Origin: Paraburkholderia lacunae
GTDB taxonomy: Bacteria; Pseudomonadota; Gammaproteobacteria; Burkholderiales; Burkholderiaceae
Length of the DNA: 64,000 nt
Assembly (NCBI RefSeq): GCF_003353175.1
Contig: NZ_QHKS01000018.1
Location: forward strand, 1-64,000
Direction: 5' to 3'
This document shows, piece by piece, positions 42,707 to 51,122 of this stretch. The position numbers and the translations under genes are program-made. How positions within the stretch are numbered: position 1 is the first letter of the stretch; the number at the start of each line of letters is the position of its first letter. The notes below the pieces were generated by a model. That model was not told the DNA's origin and searched no databases. It saw only the letters and a program-made list of their open reading frames with translations.

Positions 42707-43594
42707 CTAGACGTAACGGGCTTCGTCGAGATCGGCGATCAGCGTGGGACCGGTCGGCTTCCAGCCCAGCCGTGCCTGCGTCAGCACGCTGGAAGCAGGC
42801 ATATCCAGACCGACGAACATCGCCATCCATCCGAAATGCGCCGCCGCTTCTTCCGCGGCGATCGACACGACCGGCAAGTTCAGGCCGCGTCCAAGCGACT
42901 CGGCGATTTCGCGGCTGCTGATGCCCTCTTCCCCCACCGCATGATAACGAGCACCCGGCTCACGCTTTTCTATCGCGAGCCGATACAGACGCACGACATC
43001 GGAAAGATGACCCGCGGGCCAGCGATTACGTCCCTCACCCACATAGGCCACCACACCCTTCTCCCGAGCGATGGCGACCAGCGGCGTGATAAGGCCCTGC
43101 TTGAAAGGATTGTGAACTTGCGGCAGCCGCATCACCGACACATTGATACCGGCTTCAAGCAACGCATGACCCGCCAGTTCCGACCCGATACGCGGATTGG
43201 GGTGGCGGGTGTTGAAGACATCTTCGCTCGCCGGTTCGCCGTGCTCGCCGCTGCCCACTCCCGTCCCGGACGTGATGAGCAGCGGGCGATCGGAGCCGGT
43301 GAGCGCGGAACCGAGTGCGGCGATGGCGCGCTTGTCCTTTTCGCAGTTCTCGACGAAGTTCGAGAAGTCGTGATCGAAAGCCGCGTGGATGACAGCGCCC
43401 GCTTTCGCCGCGCCATCGCGCAAGCTCGCGGTGTCCTCCAGAGTTGCGCGATGCACTTCGGCGCCCGCATCGGCAAGCGCTTGCGCGCCTGCGTCCGAAC
43501 GCGTCATGCCGATCACCTGATGGCCGGCTGCGATAAGCTCGGGAACGAGGGCCGAACCGATAAAACCTGTCGCACCCATAAGAAAGATACGCAT
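42707..43594 (-). CDS. NAD(P)-dependent epimerase/SDR family oxidoreductase
   Basis: A 295-aa atypical extended short-chain dehydrogenase. The N-terminal nucleotide motif GATGFIGSALV (8-18) and an internal block PAGHLSDVVRLYRLAIEK are clear, but the YxxxK active site is not convincing, as in many regulatory or NmrA-like SDRs. It is divergent from the MmyB-type regulator, which probably controls it. Its stop codon abuts an IS3 remnant; the C-terminus still looks complete. Confidence 0.8.
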   Translation of the reverse strand: MRIFLMGATGFIGSALVPELIAAGHQVIGMTRSDAGAQALADAGAEVHRATLEDTASLRDGAAKAGAVIHAAFDHDFSNFVENCEKDKRAIAALGSALTGSDRPLLITSGTGVGSGEHGEPASEDVFNTRHPNPRIGSELAGHALLEAGINVSVMRLPQVHNPFKQGLITPLVAIAREKGVVAYVGEGRNRWPAGHLSDVVRLYRLAIEKREPGARYHAVGEEGISSREIAESLGRGLNLPVVSIAAEEAAAHFGWMAMFVGLDMPASSVLTQARLGWKPTGPTLIADLDEARYV

Positions 43595-43628
43595 AGTGAA
43601 CTCTCCTTGTTTGTCACCCGTTCACTAT
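43593..43628. promoter_or_regulatory. Inverted repeat over the SDR start, probable operator
   Basis: ATAGTGAAC (43593-43601) and GTTCACTAT (43620-43628), a perfect 9-bp inverted repeat with 18-nt spacing. It overlaps the SDR start codon and ribosome site, in the intergenic region shared with the divergent HTH regulator. Confidence 0.5.
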
Positions 43629-43692
43629 CCGATCATTTCTTATCCCGTTAAAGTAGTGATCTCATCATAGTAAAACGACTAACAGGGTTCCC

Positions 43693-44520
43693 ATGTCAGT
43701 CAATTCGGCTCGATCGCTCGGCGATTTTCTGCGCAGCCGCCGCTCGCGTCTCGATCCCGCGAGCTTTGGATTTTCCGGACGCAGACGAACGCCAGGGCTG
43801 CGCAGGGAAGAAGTCGCGCAGCGCGCCCATATCAGTCCGACCTGGTACACATGGCTCGAACAGGGACGGGGCGGCGCGCCGTCGTCGGAGGTGCTGGAGC
43901 GCATCTCCAGCGCCCTGATGCTGACGGATACGGAGCGCGAACATCTCTTCATGCTTGGGCTGGGACGGCCGCCGGAAGTCCGCTACAAGTCGGTCGAGGC
44001 CGTCAATCCCCGCTTGCAGCGTCTGCTTGATTCGCTCCAGACGAGCCCGGCAATCATCAAGACCGCCACCTGGGATGTCGTTGCGTGGAATCGTGCCGCG
44101 GCTGTCGTGTTGACGGACTATGCTGCGCTTCCCGCCGGCCAGCGCAATATCCTGCATTTCCTGTTTCGCAATCCCGCCGTCCGCGCCAAGCAGCACGACT
44201 GGGAAAGCGTCGCCCGTTTCGTCGTGGGCGCCTTCAGGGCGGATGTGGCGCGCGCCGGTCTTGTGTCCGAGGTTGGCGCACTCGTCGACGAGTTGAGTCG
44301 TGTCAGCCCGGAGTTCGAGGCCTTATGGCGCGATAACGAAGTGCTCGGTCACGGCGACGCGGGTGGCGTGAAGCGCCTGATGCATCCAATACTGGGATCG
44401 ATCGAGCTGGAATATTCGGCATTCTCCGTCGATGGCCGTCCGGACCTCGGCATGATCGTCTATACCCCGCTCGACGGTGCGGTGGCCGAGCGCATCAAGC
44501 TGCTTGCCTCGCAGGGGTGA
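43693..44520 (+). CDS. XRE-family regulator with MmyB-like ligand domain
   Basis: A 275-aa DNA-binding protein. An N-terminal helix-turn-helix (about 8-85; RTPGLRREEVAQRAHISPTWYTWLEQGRG) is followed by an MmyB-like PAS-type domain (about 105-270; IIKTATWDVVAWNRAA, then LLHFLFRNP-like LHFLFRNPAVR). Such regulators usually sit divergent to an SDR or similar enzyme gene and control it, as here; the MmyB domain is thought to bind a fatty-acid-like ligand. Confidence 0.88.
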   Translation: MSVNSARSLGDFLRSRRSRLDPASFGFSGRRRTPGLRREEVAQRAHISPTWYTWLEQGRGGAPSSEVLERISSALMLTDTEREHLFMLGLGRPPEVRYKSVEAVNPRLQRLLDSLQTSPAIIKTATWDVVAWNRAAAVVLTDYAALPAGQRNILHFLFRNPAVRAKQHDWESVARFVVGAFRADVARAGLVSEVGALVDELSRVSPEFEALWRDNEVLGHGDAGGVKRLMHPILGSIELEYSAFSVDGRPDLGMIVYTPLDGAVAERIKLLASQG

Positions 44521-44777
44521 TGCTTAGGTTCAACGAAGCGGCGCGTATGCCGAGACGTTGTCGCTGATTGAGAGCATGGAGTTGATTGTCGCGGCGAGCG
44601 CGCAAGATAACACTCACATTCGAATCTCACTGAAGCGGTCAATGGTCCTTCGTTCTTACGTACGGCCAACTGCACCGAAACAGAAACAGGGCTGAGTAAG
44701 CTCAGATACAGTCTCCGTTGTGCCGCTCTCGCTAGATCTGACCTCTGAACGTCTTATCTGGCGGGCATTCCGGGTAG

Positions 44778-44831
44778 ATTTTCAATCTGTTGGAAACCCT
44801 TGTCCAGATCGACGAAGGTTACTTCGCCTGA
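44778..44831 (+). pseudogene. Antitoxin C-terminal remnant (Xre/MbcA-ParS type)
   Basis: Seventeen codons ending NLLETLVQIDEGYFA and a TGA that overlaps the next ATG by one base. The ending resembles the closing helix of DUF2384/Xre antitoxins, which always precede RES toxins. A TAG at 44775 closes the frame, so only the tail remains. Confidence 0.45.
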
Positions 44832-45143
44832 TGATCCTTTGGAGAGTAAGCAATTACGCGGATCTGAGAGGTATAGGTGGGCGATGACGTTCCAGTTGCT
44901 GAGATCGCTGACGCTGATGTTCCGGACGACTGGCGGCAAAATCTCGACTGGTCACGCGGCGCGGGCACGGAGTGGCTGCAGATAGAAACGAGCGCGGTGT
45001 TGAAGGTACCGAGCGCGGTCGTTCCCTTCGCCCACAACTTTCTGTTCAATCCAGCCCATCCCGCCGCTGACGCCGTGAGGATTGCCGACGCACTCCATGT
45101 AAAGCACGACGACCGGATCCTCAAGCTTCTGACTCGGGGCTGA
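44831..45143 (+). pseudogene. RES-domain toxin, internally deleted and frameshifted
   Basis: Codons from 44831 read MILWRVSNYADLRGIGGR, the N-terminus of RES (PF08808) toxins, then stop. From 44877, in another frame, the C-terminal part continues: VAEIADADVPDDW, SAVLKVPSAVVPFAHN and NPAHP. About 45-50 residues between the parts are missing, including the region with the catalytic Arg/Tyr and Glu. RES toxins degrade cellular NAD+; this copy should be inactive. Confidence 0.7.
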
Positions 45144-45481
45144 ATATCCGTTCTGTCCACTTGGCCCTCAACCAATATCCGCAGTTGCCTTAATGGCGCG
45201 ATCAGAACGCACGTTGGTAACCGCGATCCCGCGTCCTATGGGCTTATCGCCGGGTTTATGAACGGCTGCTGTCGGGCAGGCGCGATCGCCTCTTGTCGAC
45301 CCTATTCAGTCAGTCCACTGCGCCGGACTTCGGGCCGTTTTCCTTGCTTAAGCGGACGTCAGACTGCGTCCGAATGAGAACAGTCTGCACGAAGCATCGA
45401 GGTCACAATCAGGTGTGCGCTGGGCTATAGGGAGCATCTCCAGCCCTGTGAATTCCTATGAAACAGGGGAAACCCCCAATG

Positions 45482-45931
45482 CTATCTGGATTTCGAGACC
45501 GTCGCGGTTGCCCATTGACTCAGTTCGCTCACCCGCTCAAGCACGCGTATAACATCTCCGGCGTTGGCGCTACCAAGCTGAAAGTCATGTTCGGTGATCA
45601 TCGTACAAAGGGCATCGAAACCGTCGGCCGAGAGTTTCCAGGTCTTGAACCGAAGTCCTTCCTGAGTCGCCTTTGCGATTGCCTGCTCCGCCTTGCGTGT
45701 TTGCTGATGATCCAGTCGACCATGTCCGCAATCAACAAGCAGGCCCGCCGCAAGCACCATCTCCAGCAAGGCCTGAGCTGCCGCAGCATTGCCTTTCCCG
45801 ACTTTCATCGACTCGAGTGCGACGTGATAACGCAACGAAAACTGGTCGCCGATGTAAGCGGGAATTGGCATTACAAGCGGATCATCTGCGTAATGACCGT
45901 CCCTATGCGTCGCGAACATTGAAAGCATCAT
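45482..45931 (-). CDS. Conserved hypothetical protein, 149 aa
   Basis: A soluble protein beginning MMLSMFATHRDGHYADDPLV with the stretch PIPAYIGDQFSLRYHVALESMKVG. It looks mostly helical with Ala/Leu-rich segments (60-100) and no membrane span, signal peptide or catalytic motif. Proteins of this appearance occur in Burkholderiales and are sometimes labelled Fis-family regulators without evidence. It starts 42 bp after the polyol ABC ATPase stop on the same strand, so it could be the last gene of that cluster. ATG at codons 2 or 5 are alternative starts. Confidence 0.7.
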   Translation of the reverse strand: MMLSMFATHRDGHYADDPLVMPIPAYIGDQFSLRYHVALESMKVGKGNAAAAQALLEMVLAAGLLVDCGHGRLDHQQTRKAEQAIAKATQEGLRFKTWKLSADGFDALCTMITEHDFQLGSANAGDVIRVLERVSELSQWATATVSKSR

Positions 45932-45973
45932 CTAAGCGGGGATTCGCGTCATTGACATATAGGCAGAGCCGAC

Positions 45974-47083
45974 TCAGGCAGCCAAAGCATGAGTGCCGGC
46001 CCTTTTGAATGCCATGCCGCCGGCGTCGAAGACGTGGCAGTGCTCAGGCGCTACCGACAAATACAGTTCGTCGCCGTGTGCATGGCGTTGGAGCGGAGGA
46101 ATGCGGGCGATCAAGCCCTCCGCAGCCACAACGTTTTCGATATAGAGATACGCGGCATCTCCCAGTGATTCCAGCGCCATCACCTTCGCCTTCAGGCCTT
46201 CGGGAGACGAGCTCACATGCAAGTGTTCCGGCCGCACACCCACTGTGACCTTGTCACCGGGTCGAGCGTTACCCGCTTCGACGGCTGCGTGCTGCATTTC
46301 CCCGGTAACGAACTTGACCACAATGCCCTCCCGACCGACTGAGTGCACGGTTCCGTCAAGGAAGTTCATTTTTGGCGAGCCAATGAAGCTGGCGACGAAG
46401 CGATTAGCCGGCGCGTGGTACAGCTCATTGGGCGTACCAACCTGCTCAATGTTTCCGGCCGATAGCACGACGATCTTGTCCGCAAGCGTCATCGCCTCGA
46501 CCTGATCGTGCGTCACATAGATCATCGTCGTCTTGAGTTCGTCGTGCAGGCGTGCGAACTCGAGTCGCATCTTCACCCGCAGCGCCGCATCGAGATTTGA
46601 CAGCGGCTCGTCAAACAGGAACACCTTCGGCTTGCGCGTGATCGCGCGGCCGATCGCGACGCGCTGACGCTGGCCGCCTGACAGCTGTTTCGGCTTGCGC
46701 TCGAGCAGATGATCGATGTGCAGGATCTTCGCCGCATTGCGTACGGCTGCGTCGATCTCGGGTTTCTTCGCACCCGCGAGTTTCAGGCCGAACGCCATGT
46801 TGTCGAACAGCGTCATGTGCGGATAGAGCGCGTACGACTGGAACACCATCGCAATGCCACGTTTGGCTGGCACAACGTCGTTCACCCGAATACCATCGAT
46901 TTTCAGATCGCCGCTGCTGATTTCCTCCAGCCCGGCGATCATTCGCATGAGTGTCGACTTGCCGCACCCGCTCGGGCCGACAAATACAACAAATTCACCG
47001 TCCTGTATGTCCAGGTTGATGTCTCGCATCACTTCATGTTCGTCGTAGCGCTTGCTCACGTTACGCAAGTTAAGGCCTGCCAT
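45974..47083 (-). CDS. smoK: Polyol/sugar ABC transporter ATP-binding protein (SmoK/MalK type)
   Basis: The cytoplasmic ATPase of an importer in the CUT1 family, 369 aa. Walker A GPSGCGKST spans 36-44, the signature LSGGQRQ near 135, Walker B LFDEPLSNLD near 155 and the switch His in THD near 190. The C-terminal regulatory OB-type domain (about 240-369, VTVGVRPEHL) is present. AAGGAGA precedes the ATG. It is 18 bp after the HAD gene and should energise the two permeases upstream. Symbol given by analogy with the Rhodobacter smo operon. Confidence 0.88.
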   Translation of the reverse strand: MAGLNLRNVSKRYDEHEVMRDINLDIQDGEFVVFVGPSGCGKSTLMRMIAGLEEISSGDLKIDGIRVNDVVPAKRGIAMVFQSYALYPHMTLFDNMAFGLKLAGAKKPEIDAAVRNAAKILHIDHLLERKPKQLSGGQRQRVAIGRAITRKPKVFLFDEPLSNLDAALRVKMRLEFARLHDELKTTMIYVTHDQVEAMTLADKIVVLSAGNIEQVGTPNELYHAPANRFVASFIGSPKMNFLDGTVHSVGREGIVVKFVTGEMQHAAVEAGNARPGDKVTVGVRPEHLHVSSSPEGLKAKVMALESLGDAAYLYIENVVAAEGLIARIPPLQRHAHGDELYLSVAPEHCHVFDAGGMAFKRAGTHALAA

Positions 47084-47101
47084 AGTACGTCTCCTTGTCC
47101 T

Positions 47102-47818
47102 TCATTCGGCCGTCGACGCCGACGGTGTGAATGTCATCTCCCTGATCCACTCTTCAGTGAGACCCGGGAGTTGCTTCATGTGACTAAAAGTCTCTTTCAC
47201 CCCAGCGCCACGGAGTTTGCTAGCCTGCTCCTCCGGGTTGTGCGTGCCTCCCGTGTAGCCCAGTACGGTCATGCCTGCCACAACTGCGGCTGTCGCGCCG
47301 GCAACACTGTCTTCGACAACGAGGCAACGCCGAGGCTCGACCGCCATCCGCTGTGCAGCGAGCAGATACACGTCTGGCGCGGGTTTGGGATTGGCCACCA
47401 TGTTGGCGGCGAACAACCGTTCCGCGAAAAATCTGTTCAGACCGGTGCGTTCAAGAATCTGCGACACATAGTCGGAAAAACTGTTGCTGGCACACGCTTT
47501 CATTAGCGGTATGTTTGCGAGTGCCGCGTCAATCCCATCCACCATAGGTGCCTTGATCGCCGCTGCCTGGACGGTGCGGTGGATTGTTTCCATTTCCCCC
47601 GTCGACAGCGTCCTGCCAAGCGTCGACGCCGTTGATTGAAGTACATGCTCGGTGCGGAAGCCGAGCAACGGCATCACAACGGCCGCCACATCTGTACCGG
47701 GCCAACGCTGCTCTAACTCGCGCACGATCGTCGCGCCCGCAATGGTCTCACTGTCGATGAGTACGCCGTCGCAATCGCAGATCAGCGCAAGGTTGGCTGC
47801 CAACTTGCCTGCCGTCAT
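47102..47818 (-). CDS. HAD-superfamily hydrolase (sugar phosphatase-like)
   Basis: A 238-aa subfamily IA haloacid dehalogenase-like phosphatase. The nucleophile motif DCDGVLIDSE has Asp15 and Asp17; motif II is CASNS near 110, Lys in NPKPAPDVY and the acidic motif VVEDSVAGATAA near 170. Placed between permease and ATPase genes of the polyol importer, with a 4-bp overlap to the permease, it probably dephosphorylates a sugar or polyol phosphate that builds up in this pathway. Confidence 0.88.
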   Translation of the reverse strand: MTAGKLAANLALICDCDGVLIDSETIAGATIVRELEQRWPGTDVAAVVMPLLGFRTEHVLQSTASTLGRTLSTGEMETIHRTVQAAAIKAPMVDGIDAALANIPLMKACASNSFSDYVSQILERTGLNRFFAERLFAANMVANPKPAPDVYLLAAQRMAVEPRRCLVVEDSVAGATAAVVAGMTVLGYTGGTHNPEEQASKLRGAGVKETFSHMKQLPGLTEEWIREMTFTPSASTAE

Positions 47819-48681
47819 TTGACCGCCCCGAACGTAAGGCCGCGCACCAGTTGCTTCTGCGACAACCAGCCGACGATCAGGATCGGCGCGACCGCCAACA
47901 GCGAAGCCGCCGACAGCTTGGCCCAGAACAGCCCCTCAGGACTCGAATACGACGCGATGAACACGGTTAGCGGCGCCGCGCTCGAACTCGACAGGTTGAT
48001 GCTCCAGAACGCTTCGTTCCACGACAGGATCACGAGCAGCAGCGCGGTGGACGCGAGTCCGGGCAGCGACATCGGCATCAGCAGATAGACGATTTCTTGC
48101 CACGTCGCGGCGCCGTCGATTCGCCCGGCTTCGAGAATGTCGCGCGGAATTTCAGCGAAGTACGTGAACGACATCCACACTGCGATCGGCAGATTGATCA
48201 GCGTGTAGACGATCACGAGACCCGACACCGTATCGAGCAGCCCGCTGTTCTTCCACAGCAGATAGATCGGCACCAGCACGCCGACCGACGGCATCATCTT
48301 CGTCGAGAGCATCCACAGCAGCACTTTCTGCGTGCGGCGCGTCGGGAAGAACGCCATCGCGTACGCGGCCGGCACGGCGAGAAGCAGGCACAGCACCGTG
48401 ACGCCCGCCGAGATCAGGATCGAATTCCACGCGAACGAAAAGTAGTTGCTGCGTGCAAACACTTCGCGAAAACTGTCGAGCGTCGGGATGAAAAACAGCG
48501 ACGATGAATACGCCTGCTGCTCCGTCTTGAACGCGGTGATCGTCATCCAGAAGATCGGGAAGAACAGCAGCAGCGCAATCAGCCACGCGAGGATGCCCGG
48601 AATGCTACGCCTGACGGCGGCGAACGGTGAAGCGGTGGACGAGTGGGTGGTTGTAGCGGGTGTAGCAGCAAGCTGGCTCAT
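47815..48681 (-). CDS. smoG: Polyol ABC transporter permease 2 (SmoG/MalG type)
   Basis: An inner-membrane permease of 288 aa with six hydrophobic segments. The EAA loop reads EAGRIDGAATWQEIVYLLMP (about 190-210), the site that contacts the ATPase. It overlaps both neighbours by 4 bp (the first permease and the HAD gene), a tightly coupled arrangement. Specificity for a hexitol is inferred from the binding protein and the dehydrogenase in the cluster. Confidence 0.88.
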   Translation of the reverse strand: MSQLAATPATTTHSSTASPFAAVRRSIPGILAWLIALLLFFPIFWMTITAFKTEQQAYSSSLFFIPTLDSFREVFARSNYFSFAWNSILISAGVTVLCLLLAVPAAYAMAFFPTRRTQKVLLWMLSTKMMPSVGVLVPIYLLWKNSGLLDTVSGLVIVYTLINLPIAVWMSFTYFAEIPRDILEAGRIDGAATWQEIVYLLMPMSLPGLASTALLLVILSWNEAFWSINLSSSSAAPLTVFIASYSSPEGLFWAKLSAASLLAVAPILIVGWLSQKQLVRGLTFGAVK

Positions 48682-49610
48682 TTTTCGTACTCCCCTTTCA
48701 GGTTCTTCGCGAGCATGCGCACCAGGAAGAACGACACGATGTTCGCGAGCACCACGGCGAGAATCCCGCCAGCGGAAGCAAGGCCCACGTCAAACTGCTG
48801 GAGACCCAGCGAGTAGATCAGGTACGACAGATTGGTAGTCGCATCACCCGGACCTCCCCCCGTGGTCGTGTAGATTTCAGCGAAGATCGACAGCAGGAAG
48901 ATGGTTTCCATCATCACGACCACCGCAATCGCGCGCTTCAGGTGCGGCAGCGTGATGAAAAAGAACATCGCAAGCGGACCGGCGCCGTCGATCTTCGCCG
49001 CTTCCTTCTGTTCCTGGTCGAGCGACTGGATCGCGGTGAACAGGATCAGAAACGCGAACGGCAGCCACTGCCACGCGACGATCATGACGACGGCCGTCAG
49101 GGGATATTCGGCGAACCAGTCGATCGGCGCGAGACCGATCGCGCGCATGCCCTGTGCGATCAGGCCATAAACCGGATGCAGGATCATGTTCTTCCAGATC
49201 AGCGCGCTGACCGTCGGCATCACGAAGAACGGCGCAATCGCAAGCAGACGCGCGATGCCCTGGCCGTAGAATTTCCGGTCAAACAGCACCGCCATCAGGA
49301 CACCACCCACCACGGTAATCACCAACACCGCAATGATCAGTTGCAGCGTGTGGACGATCGACGGACCAAACGACGGATCGGTTGCCAGAAACCTGTAGTT
49401 GTCGATACCGGCGAAGCCTTTGACGTCAGGACTCAACAGGTTGTAACGCGAAAACGAAAACCAGATCGTCATCGCAAGGGGAATCACCATCCACAGCACG
49501 AGCACGCCTACTGATGGCATGACCAGCCAGCGTGCGGATGACGAACCTTTCTGGTCCAGCCCGCCGGCTTGCGCGACTGGCGGTTGAGCGGAAGAAGCAA
49601 CTTGCTGCAT
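48678..49610 (-). CDS. smoF: Polyol ABC transporter permease 1 (SmoF/MalF type)
   Basis: A 310-aa membrane permease with six hydrophobic segments and an EAA loop EAAKIDGAGPLAMFFFITLP (about 205-225). It pairs with the second permease, which it overlaps by 4 bp. A long stem-loop lies in the 73-bp gap between the binding-protein gene and this gene, as is common where a binding protein must be made in excess. Confidence 0.88.
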   Translation of the reverse strand: MQQVASSAQPPVAQAGGLDQKGSSSARWLVMPSVGVLVLWMVIPLAMTIWFSFSRYNLLSPDVKGFAGIDNYRFLATDPSFGPSIVHTLQLIIAVLVITVVGGVLMAVLFDRKFYGQGIARLLAIAPFFVMPTVSALIWKNMILHPVYGLIAQGMRAIGLAPIDWFAEYPLTAVVMIVAWQWLPFAFLILFTAIQSLDQEQKEAAKIDGAGPLAMFFFITLPHLKRAIAVVVMMETIFLLSIFAEIYTTTGGGPGDATTNLSYLIYSLGLQQFDVGLASAGGILAVVLANIVSFFLVRMLAKNLKGEYEK

Positions 49611-49631
49611 GATCGTCTCACCTGGGAGTTC

Positions 49632-49663
49632 GCGGAGGCACTGGCAGTTGCCAGCGCCTCCGC
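49632..49663 (-). promoter_or_regulatory. Stem-loop between binding protein and permease genes
   Basis: Inverted repeat 49632-49646/49649-49663. In the minus-strand RNA all 15 positions can pair (one as G-U), the innermost probably opening into the loop. No T-run follows, so it more likely protects the upstream binding-protein message than ends transcription. Confidence 0.6.
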
Positions 49664-49683
49664 ATTTTCAAAACAGTCCGGCC

Positions 49684-51018
49684 TTACTTCTGGTAGCCAG
49701 CCTGACGCACCGCGCGGTCAGCGGCAGCATTTCCCGCCTTCAGCGCCGATGCCACGTCCGTCTGTCCAGCAACAACACCGGCAATGGCCTGACCCACAAC
49801 GGTCCCGAATGACTGGAACTCGGGGATACCGACAAACTGAACGCCTGAGTATGGAACCTTCTTGATTGTCGAATCATTCGGGCTAGCCGTTTCAATCGCC
49901 TTCAGAACGAAGTCGCCGAACGGCGCGGCCTGCTTGTATTCCGCGCGTGCGTAGGTCGACTTGCGCGTCCCCGGCGGAACCGAAGCCCAGCCTTCGTCTT
50001 TCGCCACCAGTTCGATGTACTGCTTCGAAGTCGCCCACTCAGCGAACTTCTTCGCAGCGTCCTGGGACTTGGAAGTCTTGGGTACCGCAAACGACCAGGA
50101 CCACAGCCAATGCGATCCTTTGGGTGTCACGGCAACCGGCGCCGCGGCGAAGCCGACTTTGTCTGCAACCTGTGATTGAGCCTTGTTGTAGAGCATGCCA
50201 GCCGCGACCGTCGCGTCAATCCACATGGCGCACTTGCCCGACGACATTAGTGTCAGGTTTTCGTTGAAGCCGTTCGAACTGGCTCCCGGGGGGCCGTCTT
50301 TCTTCAGCAGGTCCGAGTAAAACGTAATCGCCCTGTTCCATTCGGGCGTATCAAGTTGGGCCTTCCAGTTCTCGTCAAACCATCGCCCGCCGTAGGTGTT
50401 GACTACCGTCGAGACGTACGCCATGTTCTCGCCCCAACCCGCCTTGCCGCGAAGACAGATGCCATACACGCCGTTGGCCTTGTCGGTCAGCTTGTCGGCG
50501 AACTCCTTGATCTGATCGTAGGAAGGCTGATCCGGCATCTTGAGACCCTTAGCCGCAAACAGGTCTTTGCGGTAGAAGGTCATCGAACTCTCGACGTAGA
50601 AAGGCAGTGCCCACAACTGGCCATTCGAAGACAGGCCGTCACGCCCGGTCTTGACGACATCGTCAAGGTCGTAATCGGCCGGCAGGTTGTTCATCGGTGC
50701 CAGCCATCCGCGCTTGCCCCACTGCGGCGCCTCATACGTCCCGATGGCGACCACGTCGAACTGACCACTGTTTGTCGTAATGTCGGTCGTCGCCCGCTGA
50801 CGCAACACGTTCTCTTCGAGAATCACCCAGTTGAGTTTGATATCCGGATTTGCTTTCTCGAAATTGGCCGAGAGCTTCTTGAGCTCGAGCATGTCCGGAT
50901 TGTTGAGCGTTGCAATCGTCACGGTCGCTGCACTTGCAAGCTGCGCTGCGCAGAGGGTAACGCCGGCGAGTACCGCCTTGCGGATCACCGCTCGGCTCGT
51001 TGAGGCTTTCATCTTCAT
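49684..51018 (-). CDS. smoE: Polyol ABC transporter substrate-binding protein (SmoE/MtlE type)
   Basis: A periplasmic binding protein of 444 aa with a signal peptide (1-30, ending ASA). The mature start TVTIATLNNPDMLELKKLSANFEK and later WALPFYVESSMTFYRKDLF and NGFNENLTLMSSGKCAMWIDATV blocks fit the CUT1 family that binds sorbitol and mannitol. GGAGA precedes the ATG. Substrate specificity within hexitols cannot be read from sequence alone. Confidence 0.86.
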   Translation of the reverse strand: MKMKASTSRAVIRKAVLAGVTLCAAQLASAATVTIATLNNPDMLELKKLSANFEKANPDIKLNWVILEENVLRQRATTDITTNSGQFDVVAIGTYEAPQWGKRGWLAPMNNLPADYDLDDVVKTGRDGLSSNGQLWALPFYVESSMTFYRKDLFAAKGLKMPDQPSYDQIKEFADKLTDKANGVYGICLRGKAGWGENMAYVSTVVNTYGGRWFDENWKAQLDTPEWNRAITFYSDLLKKDGPPGASSNGFNENLTLMSSGKCAMWIDATVAAGMLYNKAQSQVADKVGFAAAPVAVTPKGSHWLWSWSFAVPKTSKSQDAAKKFAEWATSKQYIELVAKDEGWASVPPGTRKSTYARAEYKQAAPFGDFVLKAIETASPNDSTIKKVPYSGVQFVGIPEFQSFGTVVGQAIAGVVAGQTDVASALKAGNAAADRAVRQAGYQK

Positions 51019-51122
51019 GTCTGTCTCCGTTGTTTTGTTACTTTCGGTTTGGGGGTGCTACTGTGTATCGCCGCTCCCTCCGGTTTCCCATTCGTCGTGG
51101 AACGGCTTCCTGCCAACCCGGA

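Larger units (their letters stand above)
44521..45481. other. Degenerate accessory stretch without an intact gene
   Basis: About 960 bp between the HTH regulator and the 149-aa gene. It holds the decayed RES/Xre module (44778-45143). An unrecognised 55-codon open stretch (44528-44695, plus strand) lacks a start. From 45150 to 45481 I see no gene or clear promoter. Confidence 0.65.

Noticed and set aside
44754..44939. A 61-aa minus-strand frame ending QQIENLPGMPAR
   Set aside because: It is antisense to the RES/Xre remnant, which has recognisable motifs on the plus strand.
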